From Petaurus breviceps papuanus (Eukaryota; Chordata; Mammalia; Diprotodontia; Petauridae), in contig JAMXIF010000003.1 of NCBI GenBank assembly GCA_028583685.1, positions 56,933,236 through 56,997,235 on the forward strand: a stretch of 64,000 nucleotides of DNA. Reading direction: 5' to 3'. Every line of letters begins with the position of its first letter. The stretch's first letter is position 1. A model generated the notes under the pieces. It had not been told where the DNA came from. It was given only the letters and a program-made list of their open reading frames with translations, and did no database searches. Below, in pieces: positions 35,881-47,469 of the stretch. Made by a program: the position numbers and the translations under genes.

Positions 35881-37865
35881 CATAGAACCTGCCAGGAAAA
35901 ATACAGAATGAAAAATTCCATTTTAAATAGATACAGAATGTAGTAATTCAGATTTGATACTTCCTGCTGAACCAGGACTGCACGACTGCTCAGTGTCACT
36001 GCCCACAATCCCGAGTCCAAAATTTCCTAACAATCATCTAGGTAAAAAGAGTAAATAATCAGGAGTCAAAATCAACTTAGGGCAGAATGCAGGGTGAGAC
36101 GACAAAGGGAAAAGAAAAAGAGGGAAATCAGTTCCAGTCTGCCAAGCCAAGGTTGGGAACATCAAAAGGTACAGTCAGAAGAAGGAGGGGAAAGTAATTC
36201 AATTCAATGACTATTGATTCAGCATCAACCATGTGTAAACAGTACATAGTTCAAGTTCATAGCCTGAAAAAAACCAGGGCCAGGGAGAGAAATTTCTTCC
36301 AGAGATATCCTGAGGGCAGGAGCATAAATGTATATATCAATATATGTGGTACTAACTCTATTTCTACTTTATCTCATCTAACAGTTTATATACTTTTTGC
36401 CAACTCTTCTTACATCTCTGCATGGTCGTAACCATTTCTGTTCTTGTAAATAAAGCATATTAATAATCTTTTAGTTCTCACTTATTTAGACAGAGTCTCT
36501 ATACAAAATAAACCAACATTTTCACTGTATCATAATAATAAAAAATGATGACAATAAGTACTGTAAAATCTATTGTCTTAACATACCAAGTAAGTAAGTA
36601 TACAATATCTAGCTTTAAAACTTATTAAAATGTACTTTTACAAAATGGACCCAGATGCAGACAAGAAAAAATAAATTTGCATGATTCCATGACTGAATGC
36701 CCAGATTAAGACAAAAGAGAGGAAATGGTGGATTTAGAAAGGGCCAGAAATAATGGGCTAAAGAGTTTAAGCATAGGTTAAAAATGAAATCACGAAGGTA
36801 TGTGATGAATGTGGGCCTGATTGTCCAGAAGGACAAGCAATTTAGCTCACTTGAGACTTTGCACAGACTGTCTAAATGTTTTTTTTTTGCCTTTGAAATG
36901 CTTTTTAAAAAATTGGCAGCTGAAGCTTCTGTTTCTTGCCACTAATCCCAAGCATGTGAAATGATGTCATTGAAAGATGGGAGCCAAGACAAAACAGGCA
37001 TCATCGGGACAAAAATTAGCCAGCTGCCAGGAAGTAGAGTCATTTGCAAAAAGCAATTGAAGATCCTTCCACTTTGCACAGCTTGAAGATATCCCAACAA
37101 GGATTCTAATCAACTCAAATGTATCCTATGTGGCAGTTTTCTGTGCTCAGGAGTCTTCTTGTATATGTAATTTGTACATAAGGATAAAAATGTTTAAATA
37201 ACCAAATGATCAATATTAAACTTAGTCCTACCTACTTCACAGGGTTGCTATGAGGAAAGGACTTTTGAAAGCTTAAAATTTTAGCAAGTATAAATCATTA
37301 TTTGTACAATTATTATACCAATAGGTAAAAGAATATTGAGGCAATTTTTTTAAATGCATCACATATGAATTTTGTCCCATGTAACATTTATTTATAGGAA
37401 AATCAGCTCTTATGAAGGTAAATAGATGTCACAGTGTTCCTGAAGGTTAATTAAGTCAAAAATGTTATTTTCTAAACATATATCTCAAAGGTGGGTAGCT
37501 TTTTTCCATATCAGGATATCAGGATGAGAGGGGAAAAGGGTGAAGACACATATGATGATCTATACATAATAGAGCCTGTTTGATATGTAAAGCAGCATAG
37601 GATTTCATTGTAGATGAATTGGTTTAAATAAACATAATTATGTAATAAAAACTGATTAAATATAGTATAGGTGATTAAGTATAACTGGGTGAGTATATAA
37701 GAATAAAAAAAATGAAAAAAAAATCCAAAACTTTTATATAATTAAGCTTCCTCCAACACCAAATATACTATCAGAATTCAAATCAGGGAGTGACTTTCAG
37801 GTTGCTCCTGCTACACTGTATGTTGTGCGATGAAAGGAACTGTTGCTTTTCCTTTGCCTGTAGGT
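35881..37865. other. Unassigned intergenic DNA with a MIR scrap
   Basis: Only 37220-37310 ('cctacctacttcacagggttgctatgaggaa') is recognisable as a MIR-like 3' part. Nothing else supports a gene or family. Confidence 0.45.
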
Positions 37866-38092
37866 AGTGTAGTCGATAGAGAGCTGGCCCTAGTGTGAGG
37901 AGAACCTGAGTTCCAATCCAGCATCACATATTTATGAGCCATGTGACCCTGAACAAGTCTATTTTCCTTAGTTTCCTCATTTGTTAAATGAGCTAGAAAA
38001 GGAAATGACAAACTACTCCAGTATCTCTGCCAATAAAATCTCAAATAGGTTAATGGAGAGTCAGATATAATTGGAACAGATCAACAATACCT
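37866..38092 (+). mobile_element. MAR1-type CORE-SINE
   Basis: 'gtagtgtagtcgatagagagc' head, 'cttagtttcctcatttgttaaatgagctag' CORE and 'aaaggaaatgacaaactactccagtatctctgccaa' RTE-like tail, in order. Confidence 0.8.
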
Positions 38093-38845
38093 CTAGAAAC
38101 TAGGGAAAATGCCCCCTATACATCATAACTGTCTAGCAAATGTCTATTAAAGAAAATTAAATTCTTATTTTAAGTGGAAAGAATAAACTTAGGTGGTTAA
38201 AGCTTACTAATGAGATCAAAAGTATGGACTCAGTTCTTATATGGAATGGATACATTTGTATTTTTCCATGGGTACAGATCATCTCCCTAAGACCCAACTG
38301 TGAACTACAAAAATGTGGGGAATTAAATGAAACTAATTAAATTAAATTAAATGTGGGTGTGCTCATGGGAAAATTTCACCAACACTTGAAATTCAATGGT
38401 TATCTGTTCCCTAGCACCACTACCCTGAAAGCTTTGAGCAACATTATAATACATATTTGACCCTGAATACTGTAAAAAGGATCACCTTTTATTAGCCTCT
38501 GGAGTCTATTGAGCTATCCATATCTGAAAAAGGATAATTTTTTTTCAATTCTACCCCAAATAAATGGTTTTTCACATGCAATTTAAAGAACTACTAAGAT
38601 GTAAGATTCCATTTTTAGAATGCTATGCTTATTAAGAATTTTCCAAAATCTTTGTTGTATAGAATTGTTTATAGGTAAGGGGGGTAGATACAGTGAAAAA
38701 TGAATGTGATACAAAAACAAAACAAATGATATCAATAAAATGCATTTTAAAATAAACTACATTTATTTCTCTGAAAATTCCACATCTTTCATATTTGTAC
38801 CCCCCAGGGCCATGTAGAATAAATCCAATCTCCATATTCCTTCAA
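38093..38845. other. Unassigned AT-rich DNA
   Basis: No gene or confident repeat recognised. Confidence 0.45.
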
Positions 38846-38847
38846 AT

Positions 38848-38898
38848 AGAATTGGGAAGAGAAATGAGAATGATGTCAGAAAATCATGAAAAATGAGT
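38848..38898 (+). mobile_element. HAL1 ORF1 scrap
   Basis: 'gggaagagaaatgagaatgatgtcagaaaatcatgaa' matches the start of the HAL1 coiled coil (compare 9335-9375). It directly precedes a second HAL1 5' end. Confidence 0.65.
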
Positions 38899-38996
38899 CA
38901 ACAAGGTACAGCCAAGATGACAGTGTAGAAGTAAACACCTCAAACTGCTATAAAATATGACTCTAAACAAACTTTGGAGCTACAGAACCCACAAAT
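38899..38996 (+). mobile_element. HAL1 5' end, first 98 bp, left arm of the DNAJA1 chimera
   Basis: 'acagccaagatgacagtgtagaag' start and 'actctaaacaaactttggagctacagaacccacaaa' match HAL1 leaders at 8447 and 22001. It stops abruptly where DNAJA1 sequence begins. Confidence 0.85.
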
Positions 38997-39007
38997 TTTC
39001 AAAAAAA

Positions 39008-40378
39008 TTCATCCTCACAAGCTTCTCCATTGTAATGGTGTCTTCTTTCTTGAGATGGATCAAAGTCCACCAGTTCTACCTGATCTATATCTTCAGTCTC
39101 TTCTACTTCCTTCCTTTGCAGGCAGTAATTTTCCCCCAAAAAATAGCTCGTATGATGAAAGAAAGCCATTCTCTGGGAAATTTACCTTGAACTCAATTAT
39201 TAGAATTCCTTTCTCATAAGGTCGGCGATAAATGGACATGCCTTCATTCAGCACACATTTAATATCTCCATGTTTAACAATCTGACCAGGATGAGAAATA
39301 ATGACTATAGTTCAATTATCAAGAGTTGTTATTGGTTTCTGAAAGCCACATAATACTTCAACCAACTGGATATCCATACATGTGCAAAGGTCCTCACCAC
39401 CTCGTGTAAATATAGCTTTGTCCTTCTGATCCAAAACAATGATAATATCTCCTGGCTCATGTCCTGGCTCCTGGTCACCTTCACCATGGAATGTTATCTT
39501 CTGACCATCTTTCATACCCTTGTCAATATGAACCTCCAGAATCTAATTCTCTGGACCAATTTTCCTTCCATTACAGCTTTTACATCTATCTTTAGAGCTG
39601 CTTCATTCCCCATGTCCTTGGCATTCCATGCAAACTGACGGAATTTGCTGGACCATTCCAGGTCCTATCTGATGAATTCTTATTTGCATTCTAGTACCTC
39701 TGCAATTGGGACAGCATTCTACAGCTCCTGTCTTACCGCCCCGTCCTTCACATTTATCACAAATTACATTCTTTTGCAAAGCAAGTTTTCTCGTTGCACC
39801 ATTATATAAATCTTCTAAGGTCACTGACAACTGATGAACGACATTTTTACCTCTCCGTTCCCTTTGCATTCGTCCACCTCCTCCAAAAAACATATCAAAG
39901 ATATCCATTGGAGAACCAAAGCCACCACCAAAACCACCCTCTTTGATGGCTTGTTCTCCACCTTTGTCATATAATTCTCTCTTCTTTGCATCAGAAAGCA
40001 CTTCATAAGCTTGAGAAACTTGCTTGAACTTTTCTCCTTTATTCGAATTCTTATCTGGGTGATATTTTAAGGCTAGTTTTCTGTATGCCTTTTTTAGTTC
40101 TTCCTGGGAGGCATTGGGTTTTACCCCCAAAACATCATAGTAAGTAGTTTCCTTCACCATTTTTTATAGCCGGGGAGCGACGCTCGCGGTACCCCCGGTG
40201 TCGAAATGCCCACGTCCGGGGTAGGGTGTGGGGGGACCGCCCAGAAGCCAGTTAGGGGATCTAGTGGAAGAAAAAGAAGATTGGGGGAGGGGGTTCGAGT
40301 TCTTGTGTGCGGAGCTGGAGTTGCGGCAGCTGCTGCCCTCAGCTTCTCGCCGAGTTTTCTGGAAATTTCCGCCAGGAA
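39008..40378 (-). pseudogene. DNAJA1: DNAJA1 (HSP40, J-domain co-chaperone) processed pseudogene, 3'-truncated
   Basis: DNAJA1 stimulates HSP70 ATPase in the cytosol; this is an intronless, dead copy. ATG at 40160. J domain (about residues 4-70) with intact HPD in KYHPDKNS; Gly/Phe-rich stretch ([22 protein letters not shown]); type-A zinc-finger repeats [16 protein letters not shown] and CMECQGHG, the second with Gly changed to Arg. In-frame stops at 39603, 39543 and 39312 (two at former CGA Arg codons) and a one-base frameshift near 39090. About 390 of roughly 397 residues are represented; the last dozen codons, 3' UTR and poly(A) are missing. About 218 bp of CpG-rich 5' UTR remains at 40161-40378. 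Confidence 0.95.
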
Positions 40379-40492
40379 GAGGGTATTCAATATGCTTGCC
40401 ATGTTTGGGTGAGGAGTAGGTGAAAGATGGAGAAAAATTTGTGACTCAAAATCTTATGGAAATGGATGTTGAAAACTAAAAAAAAAAGGTAT
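40379..40492 (+). mobile_element. HAL1 3' end with poly(A), right arm of the DNAJA1 chimera
   Basis: 'gggtattcaatatgcttgcc', then 'aatttgtgactcaaaatcttatggaaatgg' and 'gttgaaaactaaaaaaaaaa', match the HAL1 terminus at 22850-22955. It begins exactly where the DNAJA1 5' UTR ends. Confidence 0.85.
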
Positions 40493-40699
40493 AAATTAGA
40501 AAAAAAAAGATATACAGATGGAAGAAGACTTAGAGATCTTCTATATTCTTTGTTCACAACTCTTTAAAAGAAAATTACTTTTGGGATTTGGAATTTTAAG
40601 CTACATCTTCATAGACATAAAATACCTATTTAATGTCCTTGATTGAGGCCATATTCATACTTACTCTTGTCTTAAATTTAGGGGAAAAGAGTGATTATC

Positions 40700-41225
40700 A
40701 GTGTTCACTAGGGGATCAAAGTTTACTAGAAATGCTACATCTATGATATTGTATTTAGATCTAGGTATCACAATTTAGGAAAACTATTGATAAACTGGTA
40801 TGTATGAAGAGTACCCAAAAGAGGGTACATGATAGTGAAGACCTAGAATCTATTCTTTCTGAAGAGCTGTTGAAGGGTTTAGAGATTTTAACCTTAAAAG
40901 AAGACTAATTGAAGAGGCATGTAATCTTTAATTGTGTAAAAGGCAGTGAAGCAGGAGAGGTATTTGACTTGTTCTGTTTATATCAAAAGAGTAGATTATA
41001 AAATGATGGATATAAGTTGAAAAGAAGTAAAATACCTTACTAATAATTAGAACTATCCCAATGAAAATTTGTTACTCTAGTTGGTTCTTCCTCATTGAAA
41101 TTTTCAAGCAGGGACTGGGTTACCATTGATTGAGTACATTGGAGTGAGGATTATTTTTTCTAATAGGAGTTGGACTACATAGCCTATTAGGTCCCTTCCA
41201 ACTACAAAATTCCATATTTCTGTGA
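40700..41225 (+). mobile_element. CR1/L3-type LINE 3' fragment
   Basis: The terminus 'aggagttggactacatagcctattaggtcccttccaacta' is the CR1/L3 end. The upstream part is consistent but highly diverged. Confidence 0.5.
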
Positions 41226-42009
41226 AGGAATCCCTGGGATCCTCTTTTGCATGTCAATTTACCTGTAGGGAGTATCTAATGCACATCAAGAAACATGGAG
41301 TTCAGTAATTCATTTTGTATGGAACAATGTAAATCAAGAGATCAACACCAATTGCCATGGTAATAGCACATTCTTTCTCTATGTCCAGACAACAGGGGAG
41401 AGTGAGACAGTGTTCTACTGTGTGCCAATAGAATTTAGTATACTCCACTAAAACAATAAAGCAAACAAACCACGAACTTCCTGAAATCTTCATATCTGAT
41501 TACATTCAGTTAAAGGAGCAAACATCTCCATATCTCTGCAAAACTTATAATTTCAGTGTTGCCAATGAAAATCAAAATAGGTCACAGCTTCCTTGATAAG
41601 GTCAGCATGCTTCCCATTACTGATATTGAGTGGTAATGTATCTCTTCTATAAGCACGCTATATAATGAGTGTGTTTAGTGACATATTTCATGCAACATAT
41701 AGGTTACTATATGGAAATTTGTGCTCAATCTCTTTGTTTTGTTGGTTGAAATCAATATTTATGATTACATGTGTATGTGTACATACATTTACATCTTATG
41801 TGTCTCACACACACACACACACACACACATTACTCAACTGAAAAATTCCATTTCCACAAAAAACTTTTCTCTCTTTTACCAAGTGAATTAATTATCTATC
41901 TGGAGTGCTCCATTGGAATTTTTGATTCAAAATGTGTAAAATGGGATTCATATCTTTATTTCCCAAATAATTCTTCATCCAAACTTCCCTACTTCCATGA
42001 AGGTTACTA

Positions 42010-42545
42010 CCACTTTCCATTACAGCCAGGTTTATAATATTATTTTTGGTTCTATCTTGTGGTTTACCTCACATATTTAGTAATTTGTCAGATCTTATCA
42101 ATTTATCTCACTAAATTCTCTGGCATTTACTCTCTTCCCTTCACTCAAATAGCCAATATCCTAGGTCTTTTCTTCAATACTTTCCTCCTGGTCCAGTTAA
42201 ATAAGATATTTTTTGGATCACCTTCTATCTTCTATCTTCCATCTCTCTCAGATATGTATACATTATGATGTGTGACTCGCATGACCAAAAATATTCAGCA
42301 GATCTCTATTGCATCTAGGATAAAATAAAACATCTTTTGCAATCTACTCTTTATCCTATTATTTCTGGCACGTCAAATAGATTCTACTGCTAACTGTTAC
42401 ATACCCTCATAATTCTGTCACCTGTCTGTGCCCCTGTGGTTGGCCAGGAGTACATTCTTCCTCAACTCAGCATTTCAAACTCCTCTTTAAGACTCATATG
42501 AGGTACCATTTGTCACCATTTTAATATAATTATTTTACTTTTCCC
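42010..42545 (+). mobile_element. L2 LINE fragment
   Basis: 'ctattgcatctaggataaaataaaac' and the following 'cagcatttcaaactcctctttaagactcatatgaggtacc' keep the L2 3' order. Diverged. Confidence 0.5.
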
Positions 42546-42714
42546 TGTTACACGTTAAAATAACTTTTGACATTTTGTTTTCTTTTAAAGTTTTGGGTTA
42601 CAAAATCTATCCCTCCCTACTCCCTTCCCCTATCCTAAGATGCTAGGTAATTAGATTTATGCTATATTAGTACAGTCATATAAAACATTTCCTTATTAGT
42701 TATTCTGTACTAGA

Positions 42715-42758
42715 AGATGAAAGAAAAAGAGAGAGAGAGAAAGAGAGACAGAGACAGA

Positions 42759-42816
<58 letters not shown>

Positions 42817-42817
42817 G
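42715..42817. repeat. (GA)n microsatellite
   Basis: An impure GA tract of about 100 bp leading into the gap. Confidence 0.95.
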
Positions 42818-42917
42818 NNNNNNNNNNNNNNNNNNNNNNNNNNNNNNNNNNNNNNNNNNNNNNNNNNNNNNNNNNNNNNNNNNNNNNNNNNNNNNNNNNN
42901 NNNNNNNNNNNNNNNNN
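42818..42917. other. Assembly gap (100 N)
   Basis: Exactly 100 unknown bases between two microsatellites. The round length suggests a placeholder of unknown true size. Confidence 0.98.
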
Positions 42918-43004
42918 GGGGGAAGGAAGGAAGGAAGGAAGGAAGGAAGGAAGGAAGGAAGGAAGGAAGGAAGGAAGGAAGGAAGGAAGGAAGGAAGGAA
43001 GGAA
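42918..43004. repeat. (GGAA)n microsatellite
   Basis: About twenty near-perfect GGAA units beginning right after the gap. GGAA is the ETS-factor core, but nothing links it to a gene here. Confidence 0.95.
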
Positions 43005-43941
43005 GAAAATAGATTTACTCTGTATTCAGACAGTATCAGTACTTTCTCTGGAGGCAGATAGTAAACTTTATCATTAGTCCTTTAGGATTGTTTTGGATCA
43101 TTATATTGCTGGAATGGCTGTCATTCACAGCTCTTTAACATGCAATAATGTTGTTACCATGTGAAATGTTCCCCTGGTTTTATTTATTTTGCTTTACATC
43201 AGTTCATTTAAGTCTTTCCAGGTTTTTCTGCAATTTTTCTGTTTGTCATTCATTATAGCACATAAATATTCCATCACAATCATTAACCATAAATAGTCCA
43301 AACATTCCCCAATTGTTGGGCATCCCCTAAACTTCTAAATCTTGGCCACCACAAACACAGCTATTATAAATATTTTTTGTAAATGTGCATTTTTTTTCCA
43401 TTTTTGTTATCTCTTTGGGATACAGTCCTAGAAGTGGTATTCCTGGTTCAAAGTTGTATGTACAGTTTTATAGCCCTTGGGTATTGCTCTCAAGAATGGT
43501 TGGATCAGTTCACACTTCCACCAAAATGTATTAGTGTTCCAATTTTCCCACATCTTTTCCAATATTTTTCATTTTCCTGTCTTTTCATTTTAGCCAATCT
43601 TATAGGTTGTGATGTGATAACTTAGAGCTTTTTAAATTTACATTTCTCTAATCAGTAGTGATTTAGAGCATTTTTTTTATATTGCTGTATATAGCATTAA
43701 TTTCTTCATCTAAAAAAACTTCCTGTTCATATCCCTTGATCATTTGTCAATTGGGGAGTGACTTGAATTTTTATAAATTTGACTCAGTTCTCTATATATT
43801 TTTGAAATGATGGCTTTATTAGAGATACTAGCTTTAAAATATGTTTCTCAGCTTTCTGTTTCCCTTCTAATCTTGGTTGCATTGTCTTTGTTTATGCAAA
43901 AACTTTTCAATGTAGTGTAATCAGAATTATCTGTTTTCAGG

Positions 43942-44088
43942 GACAGCCAGTTGGCTCAGTGAGTAAGAGCCCCGGCTCCAGTGTCAGGATGACCTGGGGA
44001 TCAAATCTGGGCTCAGATACTTAGCACCACAACCAGAAATAACTGGCCGAGTAACCTTGAGCAAGTTACTTAACCCCAATTGATTTAA
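43942..44088 (+). mobile_element. tRNA-derived marsupial SINE, nested in antisense L1
   Basis: 'gggacagccagttggctcagtgagtaagagc' (A-box-like), 'ggggatcaaatctgggctcag' (B-box-like), 'ttacttaaccccaattgatt' plus A. Flanks 'agaattatctgtttt' and 'agaattgtccatttt' look like a diverged TSD. Same family as 10250 and 61893. Confidence 0.85.
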
Positions 44089-44639
44089 AAAAAAATAAAA
44101 GAATTGTCCATTTTACATGTCATAATGTTCTTTGTATGTTGATTGGTCAGAAATTCTTGTTTGCCATAGATATGATAGGTAAAAAGTTGCTTATTTTCCT
44201 AGTTTGATTATAGTATCATCCTTTACACCTAAATCTTATACCCATTTTGACTTTATTTAGTATAAGGGCTAAGATGTTAGTCCATACCTAGTTTCTGCAT
44301 ACTATTTTCCAATTTTCTGAGCAGTTTTTCTCAAATAGTGAGTTCTTATCCCAAAAGTTTGAGTCTTTGAATCTATCAAACAGTTGATTACTATAGCCAT
44401 TGATTACTGTATCTTGTATACCTGAACTATTCCTGTGATCCACCACCCTATTTCTTAGTCATTAACAAATAGTTTGTTACATTACTAAATGCTAGTTCAA
44501 TTGAATTGAAATTAAAATTAAATTAATCTAATCGTGCAAGTGAGTACTTGGAAAGAGATAACCAAAACCTATTACATTATATTAATTTAAAAATTACAAT
44601 ATAAACATAGTTAGCTATGATCAAATAAGACATCTTTAA

Positions 44640-44815
44640 AGTTAGAAGAGAACTTCAATATCACACAATATCACATATATTCATATGATAGCTGAGTATA
44701 CTAAGGCCTAAGAGTTTAACTGATTTACCAAAGAAAATATAGTATGTTTGAGGTAGAATTTGAAGTTGTATTTCTCAATGTAAAATCCATAGTTCTATAT
44801 CCTACAAAATTAATT
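44640..44815 (-). mobile_element. MIR-type SINE, antisense
   Basis: 'gatagctgagtatactaaggcctaagagtttaactgatttacc' and 'gaggtagaatttgaagttg' follow the antisense MIR order. Weak. Confidence 0.5.
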
Positions 44816-45207
44816 TTCTTTGTTAAAATATGGATTTATTTTTTTTAATCAATAGTTACTTTTCTTTCAGATTTTCTCATTTAGGTCATACCTTTTAGAT
44901 TTAGTTTATTAAATGACAATTAAAATGTGGTATTTTAAGAAATAACTTACTTTTAGATTATATAACACTGTATTGATGATATTCTCATGAGAAATTCAAT
45001 TCTTGAAAAGTCAAGTCTTTTCTAAACTTTCCTTGATAGTGTGATATTTTAAGTAGGCCATAGCTTAAGGTTTATAGCTTCAACAGTTTGCTTCACACAA
45101 TGGGATGCTAAACTTTTACGATCAAAATGTGCTGAAATTGAAATGAAATTAACTCAAAAATTTATATGATGACTCCTTTCACATCACCTCTGATTTCTTA
45201 CCTTTGA

Positions 45208-45208
<1 letters not shown>

Positions 45209-45259
<51 letters not shown>

Positions 45260-45297
45260 CTCTCTCTCTCTCTCTCTCTCTTTCTCTTTCTCTCCTT
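45209..45297. repeat. (TC)n microsatellite
   Basis: A CT dinucleotide tract of about 90 bp with a few interruptions. Confidence 0.95.
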
Positions 45298-45819
45298 TTA
45301 TTTACTCATCCATATATATCTAATAAAATGTAAGTTTTTCTTCCCCTAAGTCAGATCCTAATCTCTTTACTACTTAGTGAATAGTGTTTAATAATTGCTG
45401 TGTGTTGGGGAAAAAAAATCATCTTGCAGAGAGGGATTTGGAATACCTAAAATCTTATAAAAAATAGCCCCAGTTAAACATACAGTCGACTCCAAAGGCT
45501 GTCTATGAGAAAACTTTCTAACTTGGTAGACTCTCTCAAATATGCACTGTACTTCTAAAGGTATTGCAAATTCAGGATCATCTTCAAGTCATGATCAGTC
45601 ATCAGAGTAGGATTTTAGTGGAGGTTTGCAATGATACCTAACACTAAATAGGAATTTTCATTTATCAAATCAATATGCAATATTTTAAGAGTGGCTCACA
45701 ATCACCTATTTCTTTGCTTTATTCAATAAAAATATAATTTGAATTTCCTTATACATTTCTTATTTTTAAAAGTGTAAAAAACATATATATTATAAATTTT
45801 ATAACATACATTTCTGCCC

Positions 45820-45925
45820 TCCAGTATATATATATATACATGCATACATACATATGTGTATATATGTATATGTGTGTGTATTTATAAGTATATGTACACA
45901 CATATACATGTGTGTGTGTCACACA
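45820..45925. repeat. TA/TG/CA simple repeat
   Basis: A mixed alternating pyrimidine-purine tract. Confidence 0.85.
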
Positions 45926-46061
45926 AAATTTCAAACCTTTCAAAACTCACAAGGTTGCCACCTGGACCCATCAATTTCAAGGTCACTAACTGATTTCATA
46001 CACAAGAAAAAGCACAGAAATAAATCTAGAACTTGATTTAGAACATGAGCTTATGGCCATC

Positions 46062-46074
46062 AAAATAATGCAAA
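46062..46074. repeat. Target-site duplication, left copy (L1 at 46075)
   Basis: aaaataatgcaaa, identical to 52245-52257. Confidence 0.85.
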
Positions 46075-46447
46075 TATGAGTGGTGCGCAGAAACAGGCCC
46101 TGGAGGAGGCTTGATCAACTGGGGGGACAAGTCATCCCACCAACCACAAGGGCCACTACCAGGCCTATAAACAAAGGGCTGTGACTGGAGAGAGCAAGGT
46201 AAGAACCAAATGCAGGGTCCCTGTAAGGGACAGCAAATACTCCTGGGACTACCACTCCATAGCCCAGGAAAAAAAAAAAAAAAAGCCCCTATCATGACCT
46301 CCAAGGACCAGGATGGCAGAATGAACCCTGCCTGCTCCAACCCCCCCCCAAAAAAAAAACATAGTAACAATTGCCCCAGGGCAAAACCCTCAACAGTAAA
46401 GGCTTGGAAACCCTAGAGGAAGGGCGTGGCTAAGGATCTGACTCAAA

Positions 46448-47420
46448 ATGGGAAGAAAGCAGACTACAAAGACTCTGGAGTCCTACTATCCTCAGAGGGA
46501 GGAAGCAAACTCAGAGGGAGACAATGTGGGCTCCACACCCACAGTTGAAACATCCAAAGGGAAGGGGTCCCAAGCACAGAAAGCTATCCTAGATGAGCTC
46601 AAAAAGAAATTTGAAAACCAAATGAGAGAGATAGAAGACACAATGGATAAGTCTCTTAACATCAAAATTGCAGAATTAGAAAAAAACTTTATGATGAAGC
46701 AAACAGTTCCTTAAAAACAAATGTGTATGATATGGAAAAGGACCTCCAAAAACTAACGAAGGAAAATGCTTTGCTAAAAACTAGGATCAATCAAATTGAA
46801 ACAAATAACACTATGAGGAACCAAGAATTAGTCAAATTAAACAACAAGAATGAAAAATTAGAAAAAGAGGTAAAATATCTCAATAGAAAAATAACTGACC
46901 TGGAAGAGAGATCCAGGAGAGATAATCTGAGAATCATAGGCCTACCAGAAAATGAGCCTGGACAACATTCTTCAAGAGCTCATTAAGGAAATTTGCCCTG
47001 AGATACTAGAACCTGAGTGTAAAATAGAAATTGAGAGAATCTACCAGACAACAGAAGAAAGAGATCCCGAACTGAAAAGTCCTGGAAATTTTGTGGCCAA
47101 ACTCAAGAACTACCAGGTAAAAGAGAAAATACTTCAAGTGGCCAGAAAGAAACAATTAAAATATCAAGGAACCACAGTGAGGATCACAAAGTATTTGGCA
47201 GCCTTTACACTGAAATATTGGAGGCAGTGGAATACAATTTTCCAGAAGGCAAAAGAGCTCAGGTTCCAACCAAGGATCACCTACCCAGCGAGACTGAGCA
47301 TATTCTTCCAGGAAAAGAGATGGTCATTCAACAATATAACAGATTTCCAGACCTTCCTTATGAAAAACCCAGAGCTCAGTGGAAATTCAACCTCCAATTA
47401 AGAGATGCAAGAGGGACATA
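46448..47420 (+). pseudogene. L1 ORF1 (ORF1p), two frameshifts
   Basis: ATG at 46448: MGRKQTTKTLESYYPQREE, with the TLxSYY motif near the N-terminus. A coiled-coil region follows (LDELKKKFENQMREIEDTM), then a frame change near 46690 around a run of A. The next piece (46723-46986) continues the coil and reaches RSRRDNLRIIGLPE, the RRM-like segment. A second shift near 46950 leads to 46952-47401 with EICPEILEPECKIEIERIY, KEKILQVARKKQLKYQG and QPRITYPARLSIFF, the C-terminal domain. About 320 residues in all, normal for the family. Not functional as it stands. Confidence 0.9.
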
Positions 47421-47434
47421 GAAAGGTAAACAAG

Positions 47435-47469
<35 letters not shown>

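Larger units (their letters stand above)
42555..44475 (-). mobile_element. L1 LINE 3' part, antisense
   Basis: Antisense L1 3' UTR (42565-42715), then the ORF2 C-terminal region: 'tctctttgggatacagtcctagaagtggtattcctgg', 'caagaatggttggatcagttcacacttccacc' and 'gatcatttgtcaattggggagtgacttg'. It is broken by microsatellites, an assembly gap and a SINE. Confidence 0.85.

Noticed and set aside
39603-40160. DNAJA1 N-terminal frame as a functional short J protein
   Set aside because: It has an intact J domain but stops within the zinc fingers, lacks a substrate-binding region and sits in a dead retrocopy. No evidence for expression.
40161-40378. CpG island as a promoter of a host gene
   Set aside because: It is the copied 5' UTR of the DNAJA1 retrocopy, which itself has stops and no introns. 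No other gene starts here.
42717-43061. A 114-codon frame of alternating RE and GRKE repeats
   Set aside because: It is a translation of two microsatellites across 100 N, not a gene.
43942-44088. tRNA gene
   Set aside because: The A- and B-box-like segments belong to a SINE head; the rest does not fold as a tRNA and an A-rich tail follows.
45209-45297. CRISPR-like or regulatory repeat array
   Set aside because: Plain (TC)n microsatellite with no spacers; CRISPR is not expected in a mammal-like genome.
46038-46370. A 110-codon antisense frame in the L1 5' region
   Set aside because: GC-rich chance frame with low-complexity F/P runs from poly(A) and poly(C); not seen in another copy.
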